DNA of 64,000 nt, from positions 1,860,001-1,924,000 of the forward strand of contig NW_024881278.1 of the NCBI RefSeq assembly GCF_018691265.1, in the 5' to 3' direction. The stretch's first letter is position 1; each line of letters opens with the position of its first letter. This stretch comes from Tyto alba (taxonomy: Eukaryota > Chordata > Aves > Strigiformes > Tytonidae). This document shows positions 45,157 to 58,758 of the stretch, one piece after another. The notes beneath the pieces are model-generated. The model saw only the letters and a program-made list of their open reading frames with translations, was not told the DNA's origin and did not search any database. The position numbers were made by a program, and so were the translations under genes.

Positions 45157-46620
45157 GTATGTTAACTACATATTACAAACCTAACTAGGGATTTAATTGC
45201 AAAGATAAATTTTGTTCTTTCTGTTATTTTTTTTGGAGGGGGGAACACATTGTAAATGCTGCCCCATTTAAATAAATTCTGCCACCTTTAAAAAAGGGGG
45301 AGGCATTCCTGCTCCCTGAAAAACTGTTTGGTGTTAATTTGCTTTGTGTAACATACTGTCTTATTAGTTCACTGATAATCCTTTGATGCAGAACGGTTGT
45401 ATGATACTATACAGTGTTCACAATGGGAGTGAGTTTGCTCAGATGAATTTGTAGAATGAGAACTTTATAATAAAATGCAGTTACTAAAAGAAAGACTACA
45501 AGCATTTAAATTAGGCTTTATATTTGGCTTTGTTCTCTGTCTCCTCGAAGAACTTACTGGTATATAATTCAGTCATAAGGTCAATTGATATTTTGGTCTC
45601 TCAGTTCAGCTGGTCAAATCAGGGACCAAAATAAGGGACCAAATTTTCCTTGATAGTGTCAGAAGGCCATGCAGGGTGCTAGCCCCCAAACTGAAGGCCC
45701 TCATGTATTCTTGAGAATGGGTTCATCTGTCAAGCTGTTTGCTTGGGACATAAAATTTCTGTATATTGTAGATGTTTTCATTATAATTTTTCTCGCATGA
45801 TCAGTTACATTTGGATTTGTGTATTATAAGGTTAGATACATTTGCATATGGGATTTATTTAATCTGAGAACTAATGTGCTTCTCTCTCTTTTTTTTTTTG
45901 TCTAGTTTTAACTTCTAGTACAAAACAAATATTCGTATACAGTCCCAAATAGGGATTGTTGAAGTTTTGTCATAAGTACATTGAACAGCCTTAACTGTTA
46001 CTATTGACTAGCTTTTCTGACAACATTTCAAGCTTTGTTCTTTATCCTAGAATAGTTCTAAACTGTGGTAATAACTTCCTTATGTAGATATAAATCTAAA
46101 ATAAATGGTAAAATTAAGTGTTTCAAGGCTTGTTTCTTAAAAAATGTAATCTTCCAACCATTGGGAAGGAGGAAATGAGGGAGTGAGAGAAAGCTAAGCC
46201 TGAATCCTATAATCCCTGTTCTGACCAGATAGATCCAAATGAAAGCTCCTTCCATCTTGAAAAACTAATGCTCATAAACCATCTTTGACCTGTAGAATAC
46301 CATAGATTTAATTTGAGATTTCTGTGGTAGGAGGTCACTCCTAATATTTCAATATGTTTCCTTCTTTTTTTAAAAAAAGAACAAAAAAGTGTGTGGGTAG
46401 TTGATTAGAAGGCTTTGTCACTACTGACTGATAGGACATGTGAAGGAAGAACTGATAAAGTTGTTGTTAAATTGAAACATAACATAAGGTGTGTCTTAAT
46501 GACTTGTCAAAGCCTTGGAAATTAAAGGATGCTGACTTCCCTTGCCAAAATGAACACCACAGTGCTATGTGGAAAAATATTTTAATGTTTTGTTCCCATC
46601 TTTTGCTATTTTTTTTTCAG
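45157..46620 (+). other. TASP1: TASP1 intron 5 (1.5 kb)
   Basis: GTATGT donor and an acceptor with a long pyrimidine tract ending TTTTTCAG; no recognised element. Confidence 0.85.
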
Positions 46621-46705
46621 GAATCAAGAATCCAGTTTCAGTTGCAAATAGATTGTTGTGTGAAGGACAGAAGGGAAAGCTCTCTGCTGGCAGAATTCCA
46701 CCTTG
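46621..46705 (+). CDS. TASP1: TASP1 coding exon
   Basis: Residues about 135-163: GIKNPVSVANRLLCEG, then KGKLSAGRIPP, with two bases of the next Cys codon. Donor TG|GTAATT. The match to human is essentially complete. The reading frame that runs past the donor is intronic. Confidence 0.97.
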
Positions 46706-49700
46706 GTAATTGCTTTGTTCTGCTTGACTTTACTTTGGTCTTTCGTCTCTACTGCATGCAAATTTAATGGTTATATCTTATCCCAAGAAGGCTGGTACTG
46801 ATTTACATACCAGTGATAGTGTGCCTTTAGAAAGAAGATAAGCTTTGTTCTGTGATCTTGAAGCATCTTGTGCACTTGATGAAGCTGTGGGTAGAATGAA
46901 GTACTGTGAATAGGTGGCAACATAGTTTTGTGATAATTTCTATCTGTGTGATTATTTCCAGATACATCATACTGAATTCTTATGTTTGTTATTGTAGCAT
47001 TTTGGAAAATCCCTAAAACCATCAAGATTAAAATGCAATTCTACTGCCTTTGCCTCAGTCTACCTTTAAAAAAAGCAACGTATTTTCTAACAAGTATATA
47101 AAAAATTCCTAATTTACTACCTGTCTTTGTGGCTTTATTTTGTAGTTACAGTGTGGAAATGTACAGTGTTCAGTAACTTCCTCTTATCTTAGCCAAAATG
47201 GGAAGTTATTTTAAAGCTATATTTAACAGTATTTACAACAACAATGAAACATGCACTCCTTTGTTGATATGGATGTAATACTTCGATGGAAGAGGTAACT
47301 ATTAAATGCGTAACAACTTTAAATATTATTATATAATTTTGGAAAGAACACATGAAATGTGTCAGAAATGATTGCTCTTAAAACCATTTGATTTTCATTA
47401 ACAGATTAAATCGACAAGTAGAGAACTTGAATAATTCATTCATATTAATTGACTGCTATCCTCAGTAATCATACCTGTTGCAGAAATTTGATAACTAATG
47501 GACTACAGTATTTACAGATGTATTAAACTAGCAATTATGTAGTTTACAATATGTATATTTAGATTCACAAATTTTACTTTCCTTATAATGTTATTCTGTA
47601 AAATTAGCCAAATTGTCTGTAGCTGGATGTTAGAGTATTCCAATCTAAACAGTGAGGAAAAGCAGTATTTCAGTGTTCTGTCATGCTGCAAAGGAAATTC
47701 ATAGATCAAAAAAAGCCACCCTGAAACCAGAGCATCAACAAGCAGATTTTGCATTTAAAACTTTTCTTTAATGAAGAAATAAAAGAGCAAGTGTAGTTAG
47801 TGAGATTTTTTTTTTCCAGAGAAGTTTACTGAAGAATAGGAACTTGAATTTCAATTGCTGTTAGTAGCTCATTTCTTTAGATGTCAGAGGAAAGCAGGGT
47901 TTAGCTGAGTTACATTAACTAGAGTGTCAATTGAGTCAGAGAGTCAATTTTTTGGTGTTTCAGATCTAGTACTGAGGTCAGCTACAGGTGTAAGTGCTTG
48001 TGATTTAGTTTTGCCTGTATCATCGCAATGTTTTCTCAAATTGTTGTAAGGAAGAGCACGTGGGGATGACCTAGTTTATGCTGCTATTATTTTTAAAATA
48101 ACTGAATGGAAAAGAAACAATATCCCCTTGCCCTTAAATGACAAGGCTAAATCTTTTAAACCCTGTGCAAGGTCTTGGCTAACAGATTCTTTAAAGACAA
48201 GGGAGCTCAAATTCTCGAGGTGAGAGGTGAACTGTCTTCGGAGCCAAAACATAGTTTATTGTGCAAATGTTGTGGACCCAAGTTACCTAATACATATTTT
48301 CATTTCCTTTTTCCCATTCTGGATTTTGAACTTACATTTTATTAGAGAAAATTAGTTATCCTGGGAACAATGTATACTAGTGGGATACCATGGGTTGTGC
48401 TTTAGATGCAACTTTTTGCCTTGGTAGATGCTTCTATACATACAGGGTACCCCAAGCTCAGAAGGATAGAGTTCATGTTCATTGTATGTGATGACTATTG
48501 ACAGTTTCATGCCTTGCCTTTCTGACAGGGTTTGGCATGACACATTGTTGTTTTGGGACTGAAATACATTCCTGCAGAAGCTGGGAATATATACAGTCAA
48601 ATGACAAGAGAGCAGTTGTATTTTGGCATTCCTGCCAAGTGACCGGATTTTAGTAACTGATTTTTATTTGTAAAGATATGAAAGTTTCACCTTGTTTCTC
48701 ATGAGCAAATAGAGTATTGGGGAATCTTCCAGATACTGCTTAGCCTAAGAATCTGTCTTGTTAAAGAAACCTAGTGGTAGAGACTGTTTCTGTGTCATCA
48801 TCTGAACTAGCTTAGTGTTTTCTGGCCAGAATGTTTGGCACATGAGCACACAAGAAAAATCCAGGAAATGTGAGATTAGTGAAAGTGGCATTATGGAGAT
48901 TCTTGTCCGTAAAAACATGTGGAGGCAGTTAGTTTGGTCTGTTTACCCCTGTTCAGCACCCATTTTTATAGTGAGGTTCAAACCAATTCAAAGTGCTACA
49001 TATCTAATTTTCAGTAGAAGAAATTTTAATGGGTGTGAGTTAATTTATTCTGAGATGGTAAGTTTCTTGGGAAGGAATGATCAAGTGTCCTAACTGATGT
49101 ATTCAATTTGCTGTAAATTGCTCTATAGTGTGTGTCATTTTGGATCAACATCTTGTTGTCTTGTTTAAAACACAGGATCCCACTATCCAAATTAAAATTT
49201 AAAAAGTTTGAAGTAGAGAAACCCTGAATGCATAAGTACATTTGTTGAAACTTATAAGGTTCTTACATCTTTCTATCATATTTTATTCAGCTTGATGTTG
49301 TCAGGATTTTCTCTGCCTATGTATGCAGGAACAGAAAATACTGAACTTGTAAATGTTACATATTATCATAGAAGATATTCCTGTTCATTGTATAGCTTTA
49401 CAAAAGAGGGCACTATTATAATTACACAGTTACATATTGGATGGATCTTTGGAAGTGGTCTTACAGCCATGGATGAATGCACCATCTAATAATGGATGAG
49501 ATGTTTCGTAGTAATAAGTTTGAAGTTTTTCTATTTCTTACCCTGAAACCTTGACCTTGGTAAGGGAAAAGGCTTATTTACGTCTGTTTACTATTAAGTG
49601 TAGATACTTAAGAATTGCTGTATGGTACTAATATACTTAAATGTCTCCTTTCTTAGAACTTTTTAGTACTCCTGATTTTTAAGCTTATGTCTGTATCCCT

Positions 49701-50390
49701 TTTTCAGTATTAATAGTAACTCGTATGGGAAATATTCTCTTCTTAAAGTTAGGGGTTTTTACTTCTCTCTGGTTACACAGGGATTTGTAATTCCTTCCCA
49801 GTTTTACAGTACTGTAGGAAGGATATGTACATTGTGTAACTTGTAGGCAGTGTGTGCCTGGAGTGAAGACTTGCACCACCTTTTTATCTCTGTTCTATAT
49901 TTCTTCAGAACAATTTCTTCTTTGTAACAGCCATTTCAGAATGATTGCTGCATTTTACAATAAATGTTACAAAGTGAGTTTGTTACATTCAGCCTTCAAT
50001 GAACCTAACCTCCTTCTGCCACTTTGGTTTAGCTTGGTGTGGCCAAGTTCCCTATAGCCCATATTACATGGTCCTGTTTGGAGCAAATAGCACCAGGATA
50101 ACCATGTTCTTGGAGAAAATTGCCTAAAAAGACCATTTTTAGAGACCTTTACTTGCATTTTCTGTTAATATGGTCTAGTTTGCCTGGAACTGGAAAGCGT
50201 GTCCAAGCATTGGCTCCTTGCTGGGAGGATGTTTTCATCTTCTGTGTGTTCTGAGCCTTTAACAACTACAGAGTACTCTTCGTTTGATATATTTGCAAGA
50301 AAGATCTTTTTATCTTGTTTGTGCAGAACCAGCTTTCAGACTAGCAGAGCACAAACCCATTCATCCTTTGTTTTTGGTTGTTGTTTTGTC

Positions 50391-50410
50391 TTTTTTTTTT
50401 TTTTTTTTTT
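50391..50410. repeat. T20 tract
   Basis: Twenty T followed by a C-rich run in TASP1 intron 6. Confidence 0.9.
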
Positions 50411-51134
50411 CCCTCCCCTTTGGAAAACTGTACTTTGAGTTAGCCTAAAGGATTTTGAAACTTGGTGGGGTTTTGGCTGCTTTCTATAGCCCACTGGCTT
50501 TATTCCCCATTTTCTCTGTCGTTCAATAAATCAAGCTTGTTGGTAGTAAAGGTAGTTTAAAGGTAGTTTTGTTTTTATGTCAGCTTAAAGTATTGCCCTG
50601 CTCATTCTTGCCCGCTGCAGCTTTTCTACATGGCTACATGGATGATTCTCATGGCAACTGAAGCAGTTCCCTAGTGCCAGACTGCTGGTTCCCCCACTCT
50701 TGCCACCCTATCATCTGTGGCTGGTACAATTGTGTGTGTGGCTGTGTGCTGAACCGTATCACAGAACTTGCTCTATGGGATGGTGTAAAGACTGTTTAGT
50801 CTTGTTTAGATTATATGTAATTAGCTACCTGCAGAACTGAGTTCATGCTGTATGTCCTGTAGGAGTCTCTTACCAACTAATTCTATATCAATTTATAGGA
50901 GATGCAGTATGAGCTAGTACAGACAACAAAGCACTTAGATCCTGATATTTTTTTTTTTTTACAAAAATTCTTTTTTGGTAAACTGTTTAACTTTTCTGTG
51001 ACTATGCTGCCCTTTCAAGACATCTGAACTGAAAAGTTTAAAGAAGGTGGATGATCTCTGTGGTGTTATGGGGCCTCAGACAGACGTCTGCTTCAACTAA
51101 TCTAACTATTGTTTGGGATCAGAACTGGAAAATA

Positions 51135-51180
51135 CTTTGTGCCCATCTTATAGGAGGAAAGAGGAATCTAGGAATTCAGA
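51135..51180 (-). repeat. MIR-like remnant, antisense
   Basis: 'tgcccatcttataggaggaaagagg' resembles the antisense MIR stretch 'ccccattttacagatgaggaaactgagg'. It is short and diverged. Confidence 0.28.
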
Positions 51181-51762
51181 ACCTAAGTATGATCGAAGTA
51201 GAAGTCACTTCACTTAAGTTTTGAGACATTCGAGAGTGCTTTTTTTGTGCTCTTCATAAATACTAGCGACTGTTTCTGTGTCTTTAAGTATTAGAAAGGC
51301 AATTATGAGATTGCTCGTAAAATGCAGTGTTTCTGACTGATCTGCACTATTATTCAAGTTACCATGTGTAAAACTCTGGATATGTGAGCTCAATACTTTC
51401 TCCACCTACCCTTCCTCTCTGGGTAAATTGTTTTATTGAACAGAAAGTCCTTATTCACTTCTTGAGAATGTATTGTTAATGTAAAATTTCTATTTTAAAG
51501 ACCAAAACCTTCTTCTTCTGGTCAATGGAGATTACTATTTAATTAGGTTTGGCTATGTTTTACATTCCTCTCTTATGTTAATGAAAGTGGCAGGTTGTTT
51601 ATTGAGCACTAAATGACTTAATAGGGTATGCTTGAGTTCTTCCAAAGTACCCAGTAACTTATTCTGCAGTATCTTGCACATGAACAATGTTTTTGTGGAG
51701 GAGCACTAACGATGGTAAGAAATATATATTTAACAGTTCAAATTCTCATCTAGATAAACTTC

Positions 51763-51784
51763 TTTTTTTTTTTTTTTTTTTTTT
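51763..51784. repeat. T22 tract
   Basis: Twenty-two T in TASP1 intron 6, following AT-rich sequence. Confidence 0.9.
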
Positions 51785-52960
51785 GAGACTTTTTTTAAGG
51801 AAAGACTGGACACACCTCTTGTATTGGTTAAGTCATAGAGAAGATAGAGAGTACCACCTCAAAATACTACACACATCTGCAGGTGTCAGATATAGCACTG
51901 TCAAGAAAACTTCCCACAGTATTAATGCCAACAAACTTGCTATATCAATAATGTTCTCAAAATTGTGGTTGTAGGTAGCCTCAGGGACCCCTTTGTAGCT
52001 GGAATCACTTCTTTAGCCTCATATTCATAAATCTGGTATTTCTGTAACACTTTTTCAAATTGTAAATCCTCAGTCTTCACTTCTTGTGTCCATTAGACAG
52101 TTGTGTTATTCTTATTTCATAAGGGGGATATGAAGGTAAGATTGGAAATAGCTATCCTTTATTGTGTTGCTGTTGTTGGTACTGTTGCACAGCAGCTTTC
52201 TGAAAATGTGTGATTTCAAACTACTACATTCCCCTTTACAGGAAATTGGATTAATTTCTTTAAGGGGAAACAGTATAGATAATTGAGGCTTGGTTTTTTT
52301 CTCTTCCTAAAAGTTACATGTCTGTGTATATTTTTTACTATCATTCATTGTCATGGCAGTGTGTACTGTCTCACTACTGTAAAATGTTCAGAACTGACAA
52401 GAAAGCAATGTAGATTGTTGGGGTGTTTTTGCAAATTTATTAAAAATTAAGTAGACTTGTCTCATTTGCAAAAGCTTGATAAAACTCCATGAGATAGACC
52501 TTCATCCTTCTAAATAAGGCTTATTTTTAGTTTGTGTTGTACTTTTTAAAATACTCCTTGATACTCCCGTGGCATTGGCTGACTTCACTGGAAGTGCCTA
52601 ACCATTCTCACCTCATTCATCCCATGTTGTTGGTCTTCAAGATCTTACTAAGTTGTTACAGAGAGCAAGACTCTAGATGGCTTTGTCCTGTTTTAGCTGC
52701 AATTAGAAGCTGGTGCTATTTGGTAATTAATTTCAAATTTAATAGCACGTGTTTTTATCCAATACTAAACTTCATGTCAGAGCTGCATAGTCTTCTAATT
52801 AAACTACTTAAGGTTGCCAAATGTTATTATAGCTGACATTTCTGTGAAATGCAGACAGCTTACAATTTTAAAGTGACCAAACCAAATAGAAAAAATAATT
52901 GCAAGAAAAGGGGGATTTGTTATATGGTTTTGTTTAAACTCCCTCTTCTGTGTCTCCTAG

Positions 52961-53040
52961 CTTTTTAGTTGGTGAAGGAGCTTACAGATGGGCAGTTGAT
53001 CACGGGATACCAGCATGTCCTCCAGGTATCATGGCTACAA
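52961..53040 (+). CDS. TASP1: TASP1 coding exon (last in window)
   Basis: Residues about 163-189: CFLVGEGAYRWAVDHG, then IPACPPGIMAT, ending with one base of the next codon. Human has Ser, Asn and Thr at the three positions that differ (SCPPNIMTT). Acceptor CTCCTAG, donor A|GTGAGT. The next exon, coding for the basic segment that precedes the catalytic threonine, was not found in the remaining 11 kb. Confidence 0.96.
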
Positions 53041-55179
53041 GTGAGTAAACTGGTGGTGTCAGTAGGAAGAACAGGGCAGAGTTATTTTAAATGGTGCCTC
53101 ATATTTTGAGGTGTACATCACTGTTCTTAACATTCAACTAGCTTATGGTATTGCTGTATATAAGGATGGTTTAAGTTTACTAATTTTCTATTAAGTATCT
53201 AAATAGAAAAAAATTATAAGCTGCATTTTAGCAACATCTAATCCAAGTGAATTTGTGATTCTAGGATTAAATCCAATGAAGGTCTTTTTTTACCGAAACA
53301 TAGGCTCTCTAAAGCTCAGTCTGGCAAATCTCCGATTCTGGTCCCTCCTGGATTCTAAAAGCACCAACTAGCCATGTATCTAAATTCAGCAGGTGCTAGT
53401 TAGACTCTCAGATTTTACAGTTACACCCGTCTTTGAGTCTTTGTCCAGAACTGTTCTGGTCTAAACAGGCTGTCATATTCATTTGCCTTTTTATTTTTTT
53501 TTAACCTAGGTAGGCTTTGCTTCATCTAATATAGTGGAATAACCTGACATAGAAAACGGACTTGGATTATACTGTACACTAGCAATAGTCAGGTCTCTTA
53601 CAAAAACTTTTTTTCCTAAAATAAAAGAAGCGATTATGTTGTATCAATACACCATCTATAAACTCAGCTAAATATTAGTGCACTTACCCATGGCAGGGAG
53701 GATGTGGTGCCCCTTCCTTCTCTTATTTAGTCCCCCTCCCTTTTGGAAAGTGTTATTACTACTAGTCTGTAGTTTGCTGTAGGCAAGAGCATGCCCTACA
53801 CTTCCTGTAGAAGTTATGCAAGAAAGAAATCAGAGATGGTTACCCAAAGAAGGAGAGCACAGAAGATTACAGAATGTTTGTTTATTTCACAGTAAATAGT
53901 ATTACTTCATGAAATATATGAGTAGTCCTTGAACTAGAGATTGAAACCCAGGGCTTCCATTAAGGTCTAGTTCTAAATGTAGATAAACAGCCAGAAATTG
54001 CAGTTCAAAGCTGCTAATACTCAATGCTTAAATGTAACCTCTGAAACAGTGTCAGCATTTTACTTAATCATGCCAACTTTCATACATACTCATGATACAT
54101 TTCATTTTGAACAGAAAGTTTTGCTTTCTAGTTCCACGTGACTGAAACTTTTGCCCTATCCATCTGCTGTCCAAAACAGCATTTGAAGAACAACTTTTGG
54201 GCTCAGTTAAGCATAACACCTTTATTTCTGTGACTCTAGAAAGAGTAAAAACGCCTAAAGGTTTGGGGTTTTTTTTTGTGGTTTTTGTTTGTCTACTTGT
54301 TTTTTAGGAAAGTAGTTGCTACTTACATGTGGGAGATGATCCAGAAGGAAGGTTTCTTGAATAATTGTTTGCACGCACAGAAGTTTCCATTGTTTCTAGT
54401 ACCAGTGTGTTTCTGTTGTAACAGAGATGACTAGATTGTAACATTAATTGCCAGAAGATATCCCTCGCTAAAAGGTTCCCTGGTCAGAGCAAATCTACAT
54501 GTTGTGGCTTAAAAATAAAGATGACCACTGTTAGTTTGGTTTACCTAACCCAGACTATGAATTTACATAGGAGAAACATCAGAAAAATAATCCCAGCCAA
54601 TATATTGTCACAAACCTGCTCCAAAACACCAGTGATTTCTTTTTGTCTCCTCAGTACACTCAGCATACTTCTATTTAGCAAAACAATCACCGGGACTGTG
54701 AAGTTAATCCTATTGCAAAGTCAATGCAGAAATGCCATTTGCTGTTGCAGTGTGAGTGAAAATAATACTGGTATTAAAGTTGCCAACCTCCATCTGCTCC
54801 CCACACCCTCCGCTTTTGCCCAGGTTTATATATACTGAAACACACACCTGTAAGATCACATGCTTGAGCCATTGCACAGGATGGACCTACTCCAGGAATG
54901 AAGTGATGCTGGTGAAGCAGGCTGCGACTGTTGAGACTTGAGTGTAGACTATGTGAATGTTTTTCTGGAAGAATGATTTCAGATTAGGGTAGTTGAAGGA
55001 TATGCTGAAAAAAACAGTGACAAGAGACTGAGATACAATCAGATATTCCCTGTAATACTGAGCAAATTACTTAAAACAGAATTCTTCATGGACATTCTCT
55101 GTTACTTGACCTTAGCATAAATGATAGTCTATGTCGAACTGGGTTTACAGAAAGGAGGTGTTTGACTATTATAACCTTG

Positions 55180-55235
55180 TGCTTCAGTTTCCTGCTCAAA
55201 AAAAAAGGTAGGATAATAGTGTCTTCTATTTAAGT
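55180..55235 (+). repeat. MIR-like remnant
   Basis: 'gtgcttcagtttcctgctc ... taggataatagtgtctt' resembles MIR text 'gcctcagtttcctcatctgt...ggataatagta', with an A-rich insertion between the halves. Confidence 0.35.
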
Positions 55236-58200
55236 GCCTAAAATGGATACATGGGAAAGCAATACTAGCTTACATAAAGACTGCATTATTAGCCATTTTA
55301 AGAGGTATCTGGGAAAAGATTGCCTGAGCAACTTAAGTTGTCATTTTCCCTAGCATTTTTAGTACTTAATTTTGCAGAAAAAAATATTAATGGCAGTATA
55401 TCTGATTTTTATTTAAAACACATCAGAACCACAACAGCAACAAAGACCAAACAAAAACCTGAAAAATGCATAATAGGAAATTGTTATGTTGATTTCCATA
55501 CCAGTCCTTAGCAAAGATAGGCTTTTAATGCATAGACTCCTCATCAGTGGGGCTGGAAGGTAATCATTAACATTGTGTGTGACAACACAGGATTGTTATA
55601 GCTGAAGAGAAGTTGAAACTGTCTCACAGGTGACATGAAGAAAGCCAAAATTGTTTTTTCCACTGTTACTAGGGGAGGGAAAGTTAGAGGTGCTTCAGAA
55701 ATTACAATTAAAGAGAATGTTGTTTCCAAGCAACGGCAAAGGATCTCATCTGAAGCAAGCTATTTCACTAAATAATGTAACTAAATTCAAAAAACAGGAG
55801 AGTTTTTCATAATGCTTGCTACAATTGCTGTGGTATTGCTTGCATGGAGAATTGGGGGTAAATTAACTTGAAATTACATCACTGTTGAATAGCTCTGTAA
55901 AATGAAGAATGAAGTAATTGCCAAACATCGGGAAAATATGTTTAGTAACTTAATTACAAAAAACAAGCCCAACCCCTCCAAAACCACCTAACGCAAACCT
56001 TAGACATGCACTTGTAATAAATATTAGCAGGGAGAACTAGGTGCATATGTTTTAGCTTCTCTGTGCTGCACATGGAAAATATGTTCTTGAAGTCACATTA
56101 TTCTGTCTCATTTTTCCCGGGCCTGAAATGACAAGAGTAATGTTATACATGCTATAAGGCTGTGGGATTCTGTGGTTGGTTTTGCATGGATGGAGCTCTC
56201 AGTCTGATCAGTTACAAAGAAAGCTGCACGGTCAGCTTTGTGGTTGCACTCCATAATTCTCTCTAAACTATCCAAGTATCTGAGCACCAAACTGAAACGA
56301 TGTTTTAAACCATGTTACTCGTTGAACTACATCAAGGTTATGTCAAGGCTCACCTGCTTTGTCTTCTACGGTTTGCCAAGTGTATGAGGAAATGGGGTTT
56401 CTACTGTTTGTAGGAATCCGGTGGCTTTCCAGTGTAGTGAGTGGGTGTTTTTTAAAAAAAAACCCTCTGAAATGTGATCTGTCTGTATTGCCTACAGTCT
56501 GCAAGAAAGCTGAATTTATTAACTCCTGCCCATACTAGAGCTTAATTCCTGCCAATACTAGAGCCCTTCCTAGCCTATGGTAGAGCTTTGTTGCCCTGTG
56601 CTAGGCAGACTGCTTTGAAAGTGTGATCAAAGTGTTAAGAGTGTAATTACAGTTTAGAAATACTAATTTACTGTGTCATGCAAGCTCTTGTCAGTGTTAA
56701 GAGTATACTTTAATTAGGCAATGTACATTTGAGGTACAGCTTCAGCTGTCAATATCTGTGCCTGCATTAGTAATAACCAAACCACTTTTATCTGAATTTT
56801 TCAGTTCCACCTATAGTAGATGCAAAGTAGTTGATTTGACAAGGATACTGTTGCGTAAGACAGCATCTTACAATTGCTTACAATGTTAAGTCTTCAAAGA
56901 GAAGGAGAAGGAAGGTAAATACTCATGCAGCAAGCTTGTACCTCTAACTCTAACAATGTGGAACTGACCAGAAGTACCTCAGTAAGTCATATTACATAAG
57001 AACAAAAGCAGCTGCAGTGTATTCACAGAGCTTGATAACTAGGATCCAAGAGTAGCCACAAATGGTGCTTAAAGAAGAATATAACAACAGAGCAAATATA
57101 TGCTTCCCTTTTCCCTACCCCATTTGCTATCCCAGACTCTACATTCCTGAGTCATGACTGGTTCCTGCATACATGGAGGTAATAAGTGGCATTTTCTGCC
57201 ATGAAATTGTTGTTTCCTCTTGAGCCCATATTTCTAGCATCTGCAAAAACCTTTTCCACTTAACTATGGGTTGTGTGAAGGACTATCTCTTTTTCATTAT
57301 TTTGAGACTTGCTGAATAAAATCTGCTGTTTTATTGTCAGATCACTGCTCAGAATCCTTCTTCACTCAAGTTCTCTTATTACCTTGAATAACTTAGTGTC
57401 ATTAAAATCACATCATGTTGTTGAACAGAGTAGGTTCTAGTATAGATTGATTTGACGTTGCGCTTGTAGCAAGATATTTACTTCTACTTTGTTTTCTATT
57501 TTTTAACCAGTTTTGTGTATGTAAAGATACTGCCTTCTATCTTATGGCTGCTTGACTGCTTTAAAGAGCAAGAGCCTTTTCTGGATAAGTGTCATTCAGA
57601 TTGTCAAACTTCTAGTGACACCGTATGTCTCCCTCTCCACCAGTATTGCCTACGTAGCCCGACTCTCCTCTAAACCTCCAAACCTCATGGCACCCCCAGG
57701 TCTCTCCTCCACTATTATTGCATTATGCAAAACATTTGCCATATTGATGGAACTGTGCTATGAGGTTCAGTCAGTAGCTCAGGGCAGTGGCTTAGACCGT
57801 ATTTTGTTTCTTTGTTTTTAGAGTGAGAACAAAAGAGATCTGAAGAGAAACTCAAGGGTCTTGGGGACTTGATTAGGAAGTTTGTTTAATCTGAATACAT
57901 GTCTGATTTTAGGAAGCTGAGGTATCTATCAAATAGAAGATGCTTGTCTTTTAACGGTGAAAGTTGCTACCTCTGTTCCATAATATACAAAGTAAATGAG
58001 CTCTGGTACGTGCACGTGTTTTGCTGGCAATAAAAAAAAAGGGGAAAAAAAAAATGCCAGGCATAATGTGAATCCTTCCTGAAATTGACCATAATATTGT
58101 AGGTTCACTTGCTGTTCTGACATCTAAACAGCTAAGGGCAGTCAACAGAATGAGTGTAAGTTAGCCAGGAGAAAAGTTGGTCCAAAGTACCCGGAAGATA

Positions 58201-58740
58201 CTTTGAATGGATATCTTCCAGGGAGCAGGAAAGGCTGCTTGATGGAAAAAAGAGATTTCTTCCAGGAAATAGTAAGAAATGATATGTCCAGAAACAGTTT
58301 ACCCCGAATTCTTGTTACAAAGAACAGAACTATATAGTCATATAAAAGAAAGGCTGTTTTTTCTTTAATATGCTTTTGATAAGTGCATTCCCCCCCCATT
58401 CACATTGTTGTCTCTGTTGAAGTATGGCAACATAGGAAGAAGCTCTAGTAGTCTTTGGTCCCAACACGAGCATAAGTGGTGTTAATTTGTCATTTAAAAT
58501 AGCTTTGTTAAAATGAAATTTGTTTTCATCTGCCTGTTTTCATTTGTGCCATTTATTTTAGCAACTGCTTAACAGAATTCTTCACTGGATCATTTTAATT
58601 CCTGTGGGTTAACTAATTTGCTAGTATATTCCATTTTAACTCACTCCTCTCCAGTAGTTGCATTCTCTTTTTATACGGAACAGAAAGACAAAATGCAGAA
58701 AGTTCTCCTTTCTGGTTCTTTCAATTGACTATAAGAAATG

Positions 58741-58758
58741 TCTGCCAGGGGGTGCTGT
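58741..58758 (+). promoter_or_regulatory. CTCF-type binding motif
   Basis: TCTGCCAGGGGGTGCTGT fits the CTCF core (CCAGGGGGYGCT) without a mismatch in the central bases. An inverted CCAAT box (ATTGG) follows within a few bases. Confidence 0.5.

Larger units (their letters stand above)
46706..52960 (+). other. TASP1: TASP1 intron 6 (6.3 kb)
   Basis: Donor GTAATT, acceptor CTCCTAG. It contains T20 (50391-50410) and T22 (51763-51784) tracts and faint antisense MIR-like text near 51135-51180 and 52105-52150. No exon was recognised. Confidence 0.85.
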
